A stretch of DNA of 64,000 nt, taken from contig DCUP01000006.1 in NCBI GenBank assembly GCA_002327845.1, positions 62,001-126,000 on the forward strand. Direction: 5' to 3'. Of the stretch, positions 32,837 through 41,396 are shown in pieces (the first letter of the stretch is position 1; every line of letters begins with the position of its first letter). The position numbers and the translations under genes are program-made. The stretch comes from Patescibacteria group bacterium UBA2211. GTDB taxonomy: Bacteria; Patescibacteriota; Minisyncoccia; Minisyncoccales; Minisyncoccaceae. The notes beneath the pieces are model-generated. The model worked only from the letters and a program-made list of their open reading frames with translations, did no database searches and was not told where the DNA came from.

Positions 32837-34342
32837 TCATCCTGTCCAATAATAAGCCATAATACTAAAATCAACTAAATCGACTTTGCCATCATTATTT
32901 AAATCAATGTTTGCTGGCGGTGATGCTTTTTTATACCAATAAGCAGCAATAGAAAAATCGACAAGATTTATCTTCTTATCATTATTTACGTCACCCCTTG
33001 AAACAACTTGGGTTATTGGATTATAAACATTCTTTGTTCCAACCACAAAAGATACAACTTTACTAAAAGAACTTATATTACCATTAAGCGCTACTTTTGA
33101 TCTTGTAGAATGATCTCCCATCTCAAGGAGTGCTGTATCAAAATTGTATAAATAGACACCGTTTTTATCGGATTGTATTTTGCTAAAAATTTCTTCATCG
33201 GAATTAACTGAAATTGTTATTTCACTGTTAGGGGTACTTTGTCCAAAAATTTGAATATCATCTCCCCTCTTTACTTCTTTTTTATCAACTGCAATTGTGG
33301 GAGCTATAAAAATACCTCCGACACTAGTAGTTGCTCCTGAAGTTACGCTTATCGGAAAAGTTAAAAGAGAAGAACGAACACCTTTGCTGTCTTCCGAATA
33401 TACGCTGAAAATATAATTACCACCAGCAAGACCGCTTAAAGTTAAAGAAAAATTAGCATTAGCGTCAGTAATAGTAGTTGCTGCAACTTGAGCGTCTTTT
33501 AATAAAGTAATAGTACTCTTAGGATAAGCTCGTCCAGAAAAAATAGCACTGGTAACGGGGGGAATATAGACTCCTCCGCCTCCGCCTCCTCCACCACCAC
33601 CGCCACTAGGACAACTTCCACAGTCAGCAGAACAAGTACTACAAGTTTCTGAACCATTGCAAGTACTATCACCACAAGAAGGAGGACAAATTCCACAATC
33701 AGTAGAACAAGTACTACAAGTTTCTGAACCATTGCAAGTACTATCACCACAAGAAATAAGAGCATCGCCCAAAATAGCAAAATAGCTAAAATTTGAACTA
33801 GTTGCTGTAATTTTGTTTAAATTTTCATCTACAACGCTATCGGTTAAAAGGCTCCAAGCTGAACCATTCCAACGATAAACACCTAGAGTACTTTCGTTTA
33901 TTCCACTAATGTCAGAATTTTCATAAGAAAAATCTAATGTAATATCCTTATCAAAAACGTGAACAGGAGTTTCATCGCTTGTTTTTTTGAAAGATATATT
34001 ATAAAAAACCTCAGCTCCTAATTTTCCAATTGGTAATTGTTTACTATCTATAACAGATGCTTTGGGAATAGAATGAATAGTAGTTTCTACTTCGTCCCCC
34101 GAAGTTAAAACATAGTCTGGAGTATTAATTTCAAGACTTGAATTATTGGGATTAGTTATTGTTACTATTGATGGTATAGTCGTGTCTATATTCTCAATTT
34201 TTTCAGCATAATAAATTTGAATTTGAAAATTAGCACTTGATCCTGCCGATACTAATTGTGGAATAAAATTAAAAATGCAAAACAAAAAAACAGATAAAAG
34301 AATAAAAAAACTGATTTTCAATTTTGTGCTCTTGTTTTGCAT
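32837..34342 (-). CDS. Secreted dockerin type I protein with Cys-rich repeats
   Basis: A 501-residue secreted protein. Signal peptide about 1-32; a beta-rich N-terminal domain; two 25-residue Cys-rich repeats at about 197-245 (CGDSTCNGSETCSTC...), a glycine run, Ig-like modules, and at the C-terminus a dockerin with two F-hand calcium loops, DVNNDKKINLVD and DLNNDGKVDLVD, each followed by FSI.AY.W. This is a textbook type I dockerin. The cohesin partners are encoded by the next two genes. There is no catalytic domain, so it is a linker, adhesin or surface subunit rather than a hydrolase. Confidence 0.88.
   Translation of the reverse strand: MQNKSTKLKISFFILLSVFLFCIFNFIPQLVSAGSSANFQIQIYYAEKIENIDTTIPSIVTITNPNNSSLEINTPDYVLTSGDEVETTIHSIPKASVIDSKQLPIGKLGAEVFYNISFKKTSDETPVHVFDKDITLDFSYENSDISGINESTLGVYRWNGSAWSLLTDSVVDENLNKITATSSNFSYFAILGDALISCGDSTCNGSETCSTCSTDCGICPPSCGDSTCNGSETCSTCSADCGSCPSGGGGGGGGGGGVYIPPVTSAIFSGRAYPKSTITLLKDAQVAATTITDANANFSLTLSGLAGGNYIFSVYSEDSKGVRSSLLTFPISVTSGATTSVGGIFIAPTIAVDKKEVKRGDDIQIFGQSTPNSEITISVNSDEEIFSKIQSDKNGVYLYNFDTALLEMGDHSTRSKVALNGNISSFSKVVSFVVGTKNVYNPITQVVSRGDVNNDKKINLVDFSIAAYWYKKASPPANIDLNNDGKVDLVDFSIMAYYWTG
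33609..33755 (-). repeat. 75-bp tandem repeat inside the dockerin gene
   Basis: Two near-identical copies of 75 bp (33609-33683 and 33684 to about 33755) encode the two Cys-rich repeats of 25 residues. Just downstream on the coding strand is a GGN-rich run coding for about 11 glycines. In-phase repeats like these are prone to copy-number change. Confidence 0.9.
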
Positions 34343-34350
34343 TTTAATTT

Positions 34351-36267
34351 TTAATTTGCAGTTATGGTCAATACCATATTAATATCATAATCACTTGCCA
34401 CTGGTTGTTCTGTGGGAATTTTTTGACTAATAGAAACACCTTGAAGCGTCCAATCTCCAATATCATCAGAAGCTGAGGTTGCACTAAGTAACGTAATAGA
34501 ATTAACGGGTGTTCCAGCTACTTCATCGAAAGCAGCTGACGATCCCTTACTAACACCAGTCAAGGTACACGATCCACATTGTCCTATTGCTAAAGTAGCA
34601 ACAGAAGGATCAATTGTCATTTGTCCACCTACAGCATCAGCGTCTGTAGCATGATCAGTACATCCTGTACCTGTTCCCGGATCATTAAAATCATAATCTG
34701 TACCAGCACTGTCCCAAACATTTGTTGTTGCTTGTGCTGCTACAGTTAAAGTCCAACCATTATCAGCAGCATCATTATTATTAACATAAATCTGTTGCGA
34801 AGCCGTACCAAAACTCCCCGTAATTGTTTGACAAGAAAAAGAAAAAGTCGCACTACTCATGGCCATTGTTGGACTAGAAACAGTAACATAACTAGCATCA
34901 ACAATATCAGCAGATAAAGAACCACAAGATCCTGTCGCTTGGTCAGAAGTTGCAGCAGAATAAGGACCTTCTCCTGAAGCATTAGTCGAACGAACCTGAT
35001 AACGATAAATAGTACCGCCACAAGTTAATCCAGAATCATCATAATAAGCATTTGTTACTCCTGAAGCAATTTCAGAAAAATTTGTACAACCAGTTCCAGA
35101 ACAACGCTCTACTCTATAACTAGTCGCTCCGCCAGTTGGAGCAGTCCAATTAAGTCTTAAGCTTGTTCCTTGAACGTTAGTAAAATTAAGAGAAGTCGGT
35201 GCCCCTGGACGAGTTAAAATACTTGCTTCAGCTGATAATGGAGATTCTTCGCTTGCAGTATCATAATCAGTAACTGAATAATAATATGTTGTATTTCCTG
35301 TTGTTGAACTATCAGTATAAGAATTAGTAGTAGAGTTTGCTAAAAATGTTGAAACTGGAGAAGCACCATCTCTATAAACCTTGTAAGGGGTTGTTGCATG
35401 AAGTCCATTTGCTCCAGTTCCAGCCGTACTAGTTGTCCAATTAAGTTGCGCATTTGTTGTTCCTGCTGGCGCAGAAGCACTAAGTCCAGTCGGAGCAAAA
35501 TTAACAACGATATTATCAACAGCAATACTAGTTCCAGCAGCGGAAGAATTTCTCACATTAAAATTAACACGAATAGTATAATTAGTACCACCAGTCAAAG
35601 AAACATCACTACTAAAACTAGTTGTTGTCCATGAAGTACTGGCGGTCATAAGAGCACAACCAAGATTAGCTATACGTGTTGTATTACCAGAATCCCAAAT
35701 TTCAAGAGAAACCATGCCAGTACCCCAGCCTGTACCAGTACCATAATAACTAAATTTTCCTTTTGCTTTTACTGTTCCACTACCAGGAGCAGTAACTGTT
35801 TGATAAATCATTCCTCTATAATTTTTATTTTTTGTTGCTGGAGTACCTGCTGCAAAAGCTGTTTGTCCTCCCATACTACTACTATATATAAAAGTTAAAA
35901 AAGTGTATTCAGTAGCATCAGTACCATTACACGCAGTTGATGATCCGCTTGAAGTACCATCTGTAGATGTCCAACCAGTAGAATTACCATTAAAATTCCA
36001 ATTATTTGTTTTATTTAAAGCAAACACTTCTTCCGTTTCAAAGGGAACTCTAGGATTTTGCCAAATTGGAGGCCAACCAGAAAATAACCAACTAAAAATT
36101 AAAGTAAAAACTACAAGTTTTATAAAAATCTTTTTAGAGAAAAATTGTTTAGAAAATTTTACTTCTTTAAAAATATTCCGCCAGAAATTTGCAAAAATAT
36201 CTATCCCTTCATACGTTTTTTTATTCTGTTGGTGGGACTTTAATTTTTTGTCTTGTTTTAAGAGCAT
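34351..36267 (-). CDS. Surface protein with fibronectin III domains and a WxL-like C-terminal domain
   Basis: A 638-residue protein. About 45 charged residues precede a hydrophobic segment (about 48-66), then a beta-sandwich domain (about 85-260), two fibronectin type III domains (about 262-440, e.g. LNWTAPTGGATSYRVERC) and a C-terminal 190-residue domain. That domain carries NGWTLTV, a WxL motif, ends with SDYDINMVLTIT, and has four cysteines, like the protein at 37401-38108. WxL domains bind peptidoglycan and assemble on surfaces with DUF916 proteins, one of which is the gene just upstream (47-bp overlap). The unusually long N-terminal tail before the membrane segment is odd; no internal Met offers another start. 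Confidence 0.8.
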   Translation of the reverse strand: MLLKQDKKLKSHQQNKKTYEGIDIFANFWRNIFKEVKFSKQFFSKKIFIKLVVFTLIFSWLFSGWPPIWQNPRVPFETEEVFALNKTNNWNFNGNSTGWTSTDGTSSGSSTACNGTDATEYTFLTFIYSSSMGGQTAFAAGTPATKNKNYRGMIYQTVTAPGSGTVKAKGKFSYYGTGTGWGTGMVSLEIWDSGNTTRIANLGCALMTASTSWTTTSFSSDVSLTGGTNYTIRVNFNVRNSSAAGTSIAVDNIVVNFAPTGLSASAPAGTTNAQLNWTTSTAGTGANGLHATTPYKVYRDGASPVSTFLANSTTNSYTDSSTTGNTTYYYSVTDYDTASEESPLSAEASILTRPGAPTSLNFTNVQGTSLRLNWTAPTGGATSYRVERCSGTGCTNFSEIASGVTNAYYDDSGLTCGGTIYRYQVRSTNASGEGPYSAATSDQATGSCGSLSADIVDASYVTVSSPTMAMSSATFSFSCQTITGSFGTASQQIYVNNNDAADNGWTLTVAAQATTNVWDSAGTDYDFNDPGTGTGCTDHATDADAVGGQMTIDPSVATLAIGQCGSCTLTGVSKGSSAAFDEVAGTPVNSITLLSATSASDDIGDWTLQGVSISQKIPTEQPVASDYDINMVLTITAN

Positions 36268-37375
36268 AGGGCGGTTCTAGTTTATTTACTTTAGCAATAA
36301 GCTTCCAGGAAACATTAAATTTATCAGCAAGAGATTTAATATTTTCACCCGACTTAACAGAATAATCAACCCAATTATCTTTAATCCATCTCTTTCTCTT
36401 CTTTGAAAGCCAAAGAAGGAATACGGCAAACAAAATCAATAATAAAACTACAATTTCTATTATTAACCCTGGTAGTGTTGGAAAACTAAAAAACCACACA
36501 GAAGGACCTACTAGTTTAGTTAATTTTTTACCACTTTCTATTCCAATTCCAGCTTCTTGGTTTTCATCATACTCAACGGTAAATGTTGACACATACAAAC
36601 CACCCCAAAAAGGTTTTTTAAGTTCAAAATTCCAATCAGAAGTTTCTCCTCGTAAAATCGGGTATTGTCCGCCATGAGTGATATATTTTAAGCCAAAAAA
36701 ATAACGAGTCGTTACTTGCGCATTCGCATCGATAGAAACATTACCATTGTTTTTCACTAAAGGATGCAAAGAAAAACCTCCTTTATTGTTTGGTTTTACG
36801 GTAAAACCAACTATTTCTAAATTTCTTGTAAGATCTCCTGGAATCGTAATTACAACTCGAAGACCGGTACGAAAAGATAAACTAGCTCCACTTTTATCAT
36901 TCGTTTCTTCCTTCTTTTCTTGCATAACAATACAACCATTATGCTCTCCCGCGCTTGCATTTTCGGGAACATTAATAGTAAAAGGATCTATTTCGTTTGT
37001 TCCTGGCTCAAGAGTTATTTCAGATTTTTCAAGTTCTATCCATGTGCCAACATCTTTTTGTTTATCTAAAACTTGAGAACAAGCAAAAGCACCCTCAGTG
37101 GATGGAACAGAATCAACCGCATTAATTAATATCGTTTTTCGCTCACTGGTATTATTTAATATTAATACACCTTCTTCTTGAGTATCACCTGGTTCAAGAG
37201 TATGAACAAAAATAGATTCTGTACGAGGATTGCCATCTTGAGGATAAGCAGGTCTACCACCAAAACCACCATATTCAATCGCAAAAACATTATTAATATA
37301 AAAAGAAACAACTAATATAGGCAAACAAATGGCAATAAGTCGTATCGCTCTTATTTTGATACTCAGGTTGTGCAT
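36221..37375 (-). CDS. DUF916-like membrane protein with C-terminal LysM
   Basis: A 384-residue protein: signal peptide (about 1-32), two extracellular beta-sandwich domains in the style of DUF916/WxL-interacting proteins (EPGDTQEEGVLILNNTSERK, then TFTVEYDENQEAG), a membrane helix at about 301-324, a positive stop (SKKRKRW), and a LysM domain at about 337-381 (YSVKSGENIKSLADKFNVS). By the positive-inside rule the LysM would face the cytosol, which is strange for a glycan-binding module. Either the topology differs or LysM has another ligand. It lies between two WxL-like genes, as in the Css clusters of Firmicutes. Confidence 0.8.
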   Translation of the reverse strand: MHNLSIKIRAIRLIAICLPILVVSFYINNVFAIEYGGFGGRPAYPQDGNPRTESIFVHTLEPGDTQEEGVLILNNTSERKTILINAVDSVPSTEGAFACSQVLDKQKDVGTWIELEKSEITLEPGTNEIDPFTINVPENASAGEHNGCIVMQEKKEETNDKSGASLSFRTGLRVVITIPGDLTRNLEIVGFTVKPNNKGGFSLHPLVKNNGNVSIDANAQVTTRYFFGLKYITHGGQYPILRGETSDWNFELKKPFWGGLYVSTFTVEYDENQEAGIGIESGKKLTKLVGPSVWFFSFPTLPGLIIEIVVLLLILFAVFLLWLSKKRKRWIKDNWVDYSVKSGENIKSLADKFNVSWKLIAKVNKLEPPYALKTRQKIKVPPTE

Positions 37376-37400
37376 AAATTTTTTATTAAATTTTAGATAC

Positions 37401-38108
37401 TTATAAAGCAGTTGCAGTAAGAACTAAATTAATATCATAATCGCTAGCAGCTGGTTGTTCTGCGGGAATTTTTTGACTAATACTAATACCTGTTGCTTTC
37501 CAATCACCGATATCATTAGAACCACTTGTTGCAGAAATAATATTTATACTATCTGTTACGCCCTCACTAAAAGAGGATGGTGAAGCACCCAAGGTAACAC
37601 CTGTTGTATCACAACTTGCACAAGCTCCTTTTGATAACGTTCCAACCGATGGATCAACAGTCATCTGTCCACCAACAGTATCACCAACATCAGCACCATC
37701 AGTACAACCAGAACTAGTTGGATCGTTAAAATCAAAATCCACACCAGCACTATCCCATACAGCACTAGTACTTGAACCTGCTAAGGCTAAATTCCAACCA
37801 GAATCAGCGGCATCAGGATTAGAAACATAAATTTGCTGAGTTGCTTCACCAAAAGTACCAGTTTTTGTTTGACAAGAAAAACTAAATGTTGCTGCAGTCA
37901 TTGCAAAAGAAGGACTTGCAACGGTAACATAACTACCATCAACTATGTCTGCCGCAAGAGTACCAGCATTAATAGTTTGAGTAAAGTTTGAGGTTGCTGA
38001 TGCTAAAACATATGTTGTTCCTCCTAATCCACCAGCTAACAACACAGCTAAACACAATGTAACTGCTATATTTAATTTTCCTAAAAATATTCTAATTATA
38101 TTTTTCAT
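37401..38108 (-). CDS. WxL-like surface protein
   Basis: First gene of the surface operon, 235 residues. A signal peptide (about 10-36) is followed by one WxL-like domain: GWNL at 104-107, cysteines at 79, 135, 163 and 166, and a C-terminal QKIPAEQPAASDYDINLVL. The domain is clearly paralogous to the last 190 residues of the 34351-36267 protein. It has no membrane anchor after the signal, so it is secreted and probably held by the DUF916-like protein or the wall. Its leader is long (about 245 nt). Confidence 0.82.
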   Translation of the reverse strand: MKNIIRIFLGKLNIAVTLCLAVLLAGGLGGTTYVLASATSNFTQTINAGTLAADIVDGSYVTVASPSFAMTAATFSFSCQTKTGTFGEATQQIYVSNPDAADSGWNLALAGSSTSAVWDSAGVDFDFNDPTSSGCTDGADVGDTVGGQMTVDPSVGTLSKGACASCDTTGVTLGASPSSFSEGVTDSINIISATSGSNDIGDWKATGISISQKIPAEQPAASDYDINLVLTATAL

Positions 38109-38354
38109 AATTATTTATTATATTTATTATTTTTTATATTATATAGAAACAAAAAATCGACCAAGAATTTAACTACCTCATAATTATTAATTTAAAATTA
38201 AACAAATAAAAACAACTATCTATTGTTTTTTTCGCACTAGAAAAATTAAAACTTGGATAAATTAGAACATTCGATAAATTACTATACATCATTTAAAATA
38301 TTATCTGCATTTTTATTGTTTTAACTTGAAAATATTATGACATCACTATCATCA
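38109..38354 (-). other. Long 5' leader of the surface operon
   Basis: This 246-bp stretch holds no gene. It is the untranslated leader of the surface operon if transcription starts at about 38354. It is very AT-rich with no clear stable hairpin. A second TATAAT-like element at about 38138-38145 on the minus strand may be a proximal promoter, but its -35 is poor. Confidence 0.5.
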
Positions 38355-38360
38355 TACTTA

Positions 38361-38389
38361 ATTTTATTAAATAATATTTATCCTGTCAA
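38361..38389 (-). promoter_or_regulatory. Strong sigma70 promoter of the surface operon
   Basis: Perfect TTGACA (38384-38389), exactly 17 bp, then TAAAAT (38361-38366) on the minus strand; start point near 38354. It lies just past the secA terminator and is among the best promoter matches in the window, so high expression is likely. Confidence 0.8.
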
Positions 38390-38415
38390 GTTTTTTCTAA
38401 ATTTAAATTATGTAT

Positions 38416-38448
38416 AAAAAAATATTTTGCTTTTAAACAAAATATTTT
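38416..38448 (-). terminator. Intrinsic terminator of secA
   Basis: Perfect 11-bp stem AAAATATTTTG/CAAAATATTTT with an 8-nt loop and a T run on the minus strand, 7 bp after the secA stop codon. Confidence 0.85.
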
Positions 38449-38454
38449 CTCTTC

Positions 38455-40905
38455 TTAATCTATTTTTCCACAACATTTTTTGTATTTTTTCCCACTTCCG
38501 CAAGGACAAGGATCATTCCTACCAATTTCTTCTTTGGAAGCACCACTTCCCCTGTCTTCAGAAATAACTTGCATCTGATTAGGAGCACTTTCTACCTTAA
38601 TTGTTGCCCTCATAATGCTCTCTACAAGCATTCTTTCATAGTTCTCTAGTAATTCCTTAAACATTTTGTATCCCTCCTTCTTATACTCAACTAGAGGGTC
38701 TCTTTGACCATAAGCTCTTAACCTGACCGAATCTTTTAAGCTTTCCATGTTCTCCAAGTGTTCAATCCAAAGATTATCTATCACTCTTAAGCCAGCCACT
38801 TTTTCAATTTGTCTCATATTATCTACTCCAACCTCTTTTTCTTTCTTTTCGTAATCTTCTTGAGAATAATCATATTTTTCTAATAAGGGTAAAATTAATT
38901 CTTTTAATTCTCCCTTTTCTGATTTTTCTAGTATTTCAACTCTTTTTGAATAAATTGTTGTTCTTTGTTTATTCAAAACATCATCATATTCCAAAATATG
39001 CTTTCTAGCGTCAAAATTAAATCCTTCTATTTTTCCTTGAGCTGATTCAATGCTTCTAGAAATCATTCCATTCTCAATGGGAGTGTCTTCAGGAATATTG
39101 AATTTTTCCATTAATGATTTAATTCTATCTCCGCCGAATATTCTAATAACATCATCATCTAGAGAAACAAAAAATTGGGTTGCTCCTGGATCTCCTTGTC
39201 TTCCTGCTCTTCCTCTTAATTGATTATCAATTCTTCTCGCTTCATGTCTTTCAGTTCCAATAACATGTAAGCCACCCAACTTCTTAACTTCTTCGTTTTC
39301 TTCTGGTGTTGATGGTTTTCCTCCTAAATAAATATCAACTCCACGACCAGCCATATTAGTAGCAATAGTAACGCCACCCTTTCTTCCAGCTTGAGCAATA
39401 ATCTCACCCTCTTCTTCGTGGTGTTTAGCATTCAAAACTTTATGAGGAATTCCCTCTCTTGATAATAATTTATCTAAATATTCATTCTTTTCAATTGAAG
39501 TTGTTCCAACTAATACTGGCTGACCTGTTTTGTATTTTTCTTTAACCTCTTCAGCTACTGCTCTAAACTTAGCTTCTTCTGTTTTATAAACTTTATCTCC
39601 TAAGTCTTTTCTAACAATATCTTTATTGGTTGGAATAACAACAACATCTAAATGATATACTTTATCAAATTCTTCAGCCGATGTTTCAGCTGTTCCTGTC
39701 ATTCCAGCAAGCTTTTCATACATTCTAAAATAGTTCTGGAATGTAATTGAAGCTAAAGTTATTGATTCAGGCATAATTCTCACTCCCTCTTTGGCTTCTA
39801 TTGCTTGATGTAACCCACCAGACCATCTTCTTCCTGGCATCATTCTGCCAGTAAATTCGTCAACAATAATAATTTCACCGTTTTTAATGACATAGTCTTT
39901 GTCTTTCTTAAAAAGAATTTCTGCTTTAAGGGCCTGTTCCATATGATGAAGATATTTTATTCCTCTTTCATCATAAATATTACCAACATTTAAAACTGCT
40001 TCTATCTTATCGATTCCTTTTTCAGTTAAAGTAACAGCTCTTAATTTTTCATCAACCTCATAATCTTCCTCTTTGTTTAATCTAGGAATAATTTTTGAAA
40101 ATTCTGTATACCATTTTGATCCTTCTTCATCGGGAGCAGAAATAATTAAAGGTGTTCTAGCTTCATCAATCAATATTGAATCTACTTCATCAACGATTGC
40201 ATAATTAAATCCTCTCTGCATTCTATTCTTTAAATCATAGACCATGTTGTCTTTCAAATAATCAAAACCAAACTCATTATTTGTTCCATAAGTAATATCG
40301 CAATCGTAAGATTCTTTTCTTGAACAAGGTCTTAAAAAATCTTCTTCAACTAAAAATCCTCCGAGCTCGTCTCTTTCTTCATCTTTCTTCTCTTCAGCTT
40401 TTTTGTATTCTGAGTCATAGATAAAAGATTGGTCATGATTTATACAACCGACAGTTAATCCAAGAAAATTATATATCTGACCCATCCAAACAGCATCTCT
40501 TCTTGATAAGTAATCATTAACAGTAACTAAGTGACATCCTTTGCCTAAAAGAGAGTTTAAAACCAAAGGTAAAGTTGCAGTTAATGTTTTTCCTTCTCCT
40601 GTTCTCATCTCAGCAATTTTACCTTGGTGTAGAGCTATTCCTCCAATCAATTGACAATCAAAATGCCTTTGATTAAGAGTTCTCTTACCAGACTCTCTTA
40701 CTAAAGCAAAAACTTCCGGTAAAACATTGTCTATCACTTCCCCATCAGTTAATCTTTTTTTAATATCCTGTATTTTAACCTTAATTTCTTCAGGACTTAA
40801 AGCCGAAACCTCAGTCTCTAAATCATTAATTTGATTGATTAAAGGCTTTAAACTATTTGCGTATTTAGTGTTTGCGTTGCCAAAAAGGCTTTCTAGAAAT
40901 GCCAT
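38455..40905 (-). CDS. secA: Preprotein translocase ATPase SecA
   Basis: Motor that drives unfolded precursor proteins through SecYEG. The 816-residue sequence has the Walker A MRTGEGKTL, DEVDSILIDEARTPLIIS and the helicase-like GRAGRQGDPGATQFF, and ends with a zinc site CPCGSGKKYKKCC that in other bacteria binds SecB, lipids or ribosomes. It is transcribed alone, with a terminator, immediately upstream of the surface-protein operon whose products it must export. Confidence 0.98.
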   Translation of the reverse strand: MAFLESLFGNANTKYANSLKPLINQINDLETEVSALSPEEIKVKIQDIKKRLTDGEVIDNVLPEVFALVRESGKRTLNQRHFDCQLIGGIALHQGKIAEMRTGEGKTLTATLPLVLNSLLGKGCHLVTVNDYLSRRDAVWMGQIYNFLGLTVGCINHDQSFIYDSEYKKAEEKKDEERDELGGFLVEEDFLRPCSRKESYDCDITYGTNNEFGFDYLKDNMVYDLKNRMQRGFNYAIVDEVDSILIDEARTPLIISAPDEEGSKWYTEFSKIIPRLNKEEDYEVDEKLRAVTLTEKGIDKIEAVLNVGNIYDERGIKYLHHMEQALKAEILFKKDKDYVIKNGEIIIVDEFTGRMMPGRRWSGGLHQAIEAKEGVRIMPESITLASITFQNYFRMYEKLAGMTGTAETSAEEFDKVYHLDVVVIPTNKDIVRKDLGDKVYKTEEAKFRAVAEEVKEKYKTGQPVLVGTTSIEKNEYLDKLLSREGIPHKVLNAKHHEEEGEIIAQAGRKGGVTIATNMAGRGVDIYLGGKPSTPEENEEVKKLGGLHVIGTERHEARRIDNQLRGRAGRQGDPGATQFFVSLDDDVIRIFGGDRIKSLMEKFNIPEDTPIENGMISRSIESAQGKIEGFNFDARKHILEYDDVLNKQRTTIYSKRVEILEKSEKGELKELILPLLEKYDYSQEDYEKKEKEVGVDNMRQIEKVAGLRVIDNLWIEHLENMESLKDSVRLRAYGQRDPLVEYKKEGYKMFKELLENYERMLVESIMRATIKVESAPNQMQVISEDRGSGASKEEIGRNDPCPCGSGKKYKKCCGKID

Positions 40906-40974
40906 ATATTTTAATTATTATACCACTACATACTATATTAAGAAAGATAAAACGTCAAAGCATTTATTCAATAG

Positions 40975-40998
40975 AAAAAGCACCTATTAAGGTGCTTT
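40975..40998 (-). terminator. Intrinsic terminator after hpf
   Basis: Stem AAAGCACC/GGTGCTTT with a 6-nt loop and TTTTT on the minus strand, directly after the hpf stop codon. Confidence 0.85.
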
Positions 40999-41001
40999 AA
41001 T

Positions 41002-41337
41002 TTATTTTTTTACTCTTCTTCTTTGTTCTAAAGATATCTTCTCTTTGTGTTTTTTAATTTGAACCTCTAATTCTTCCCTAACATCGGTTAGAGCAGAACG
41101 AAAATCTTCTTTCTTCGAAACGGCTCTCAACATTTTACCACCCGGAACTTCGACTTGAACCTCTACGCGAAATATGTCTCCCTTCTGATGATGCCTAGTT
41201 GTCTTTTCTAATTCAACGTCAATAATTAGGTCTGGATTTTCTGGAAGTAATTTTTCTATCTTCTTAATTTTTTGATCAATTAATTTTAATAAATAATCAG
41301 TTAACTCTACATTGGTCCCTTTTATTTTTATGTTCAT
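41002..41337 (-). CDS. hpf: Ribosome hibernation-promoting factor, short form
   Basis: Binds the 30S decoding region of idle ribosomes. The 111-residue protein has the RaiA/HPF fold pattern: IKIKGTNVELTDYLLKLI, EKTTRHHQKGDIFRVEVQV, and SALTDVREELEVQIKKHKEK with a basic tail. It lacks the C-terminal dimerisation domain of long HPF. It lies 60 bp downstream of the histone-like gene and is followed by a terminator. Confidence 0.95.
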   Translation of the reverse strand: MNIKIKGTNVELTDYLLKLIDQKIKKIEKLLPENPDLIIDVELEKTTRHHQKGDIFRVEVQVEVPGGKMLRAVSKKEDFRSALTDVREELEVQIKKHKEKISLEQRRRVKK

Positions 41338-41360
41338 ACTTTTTTAAAAAGACTTTCTAA

Positions 41361-41389
41361 CTAAAACAACTCACTAGGAGTTGTTTTAG
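41361..41389 (-). terminator. Hairpin between the histone-like gene and hpf
   Basis: A 12-bp perfect stem CTAAAACAACTC/GAGTTGTTTTAG with a 5-nt loop begins 8 bp after the histone-like stop codon. T content after the stem is only moderate (TTAGAAAG), so read-through into hpf is possible. Confidence 0.7.
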
Positions 41390-41396
41390 AGAAAAT

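Noticed and set aside
33609..33755. A CRISPR array
   Set aside because: The repeats are adjacent with no unique spacers and keep one reading frame within the dockerin gene.
33499..33780. Alternative Val/Leu-rich minus-strand frame in the dockerin gene
   Set aside because: It is the other-phase reading of the tandem repeat and glycine run.
35398..35634. Plus-strand frames inside the FN3/WxL gene
   Set aside because: Low-complexity Ser/Arg/Lys/Asn sequence, antisense to a well-supported gene; a composition shadow.
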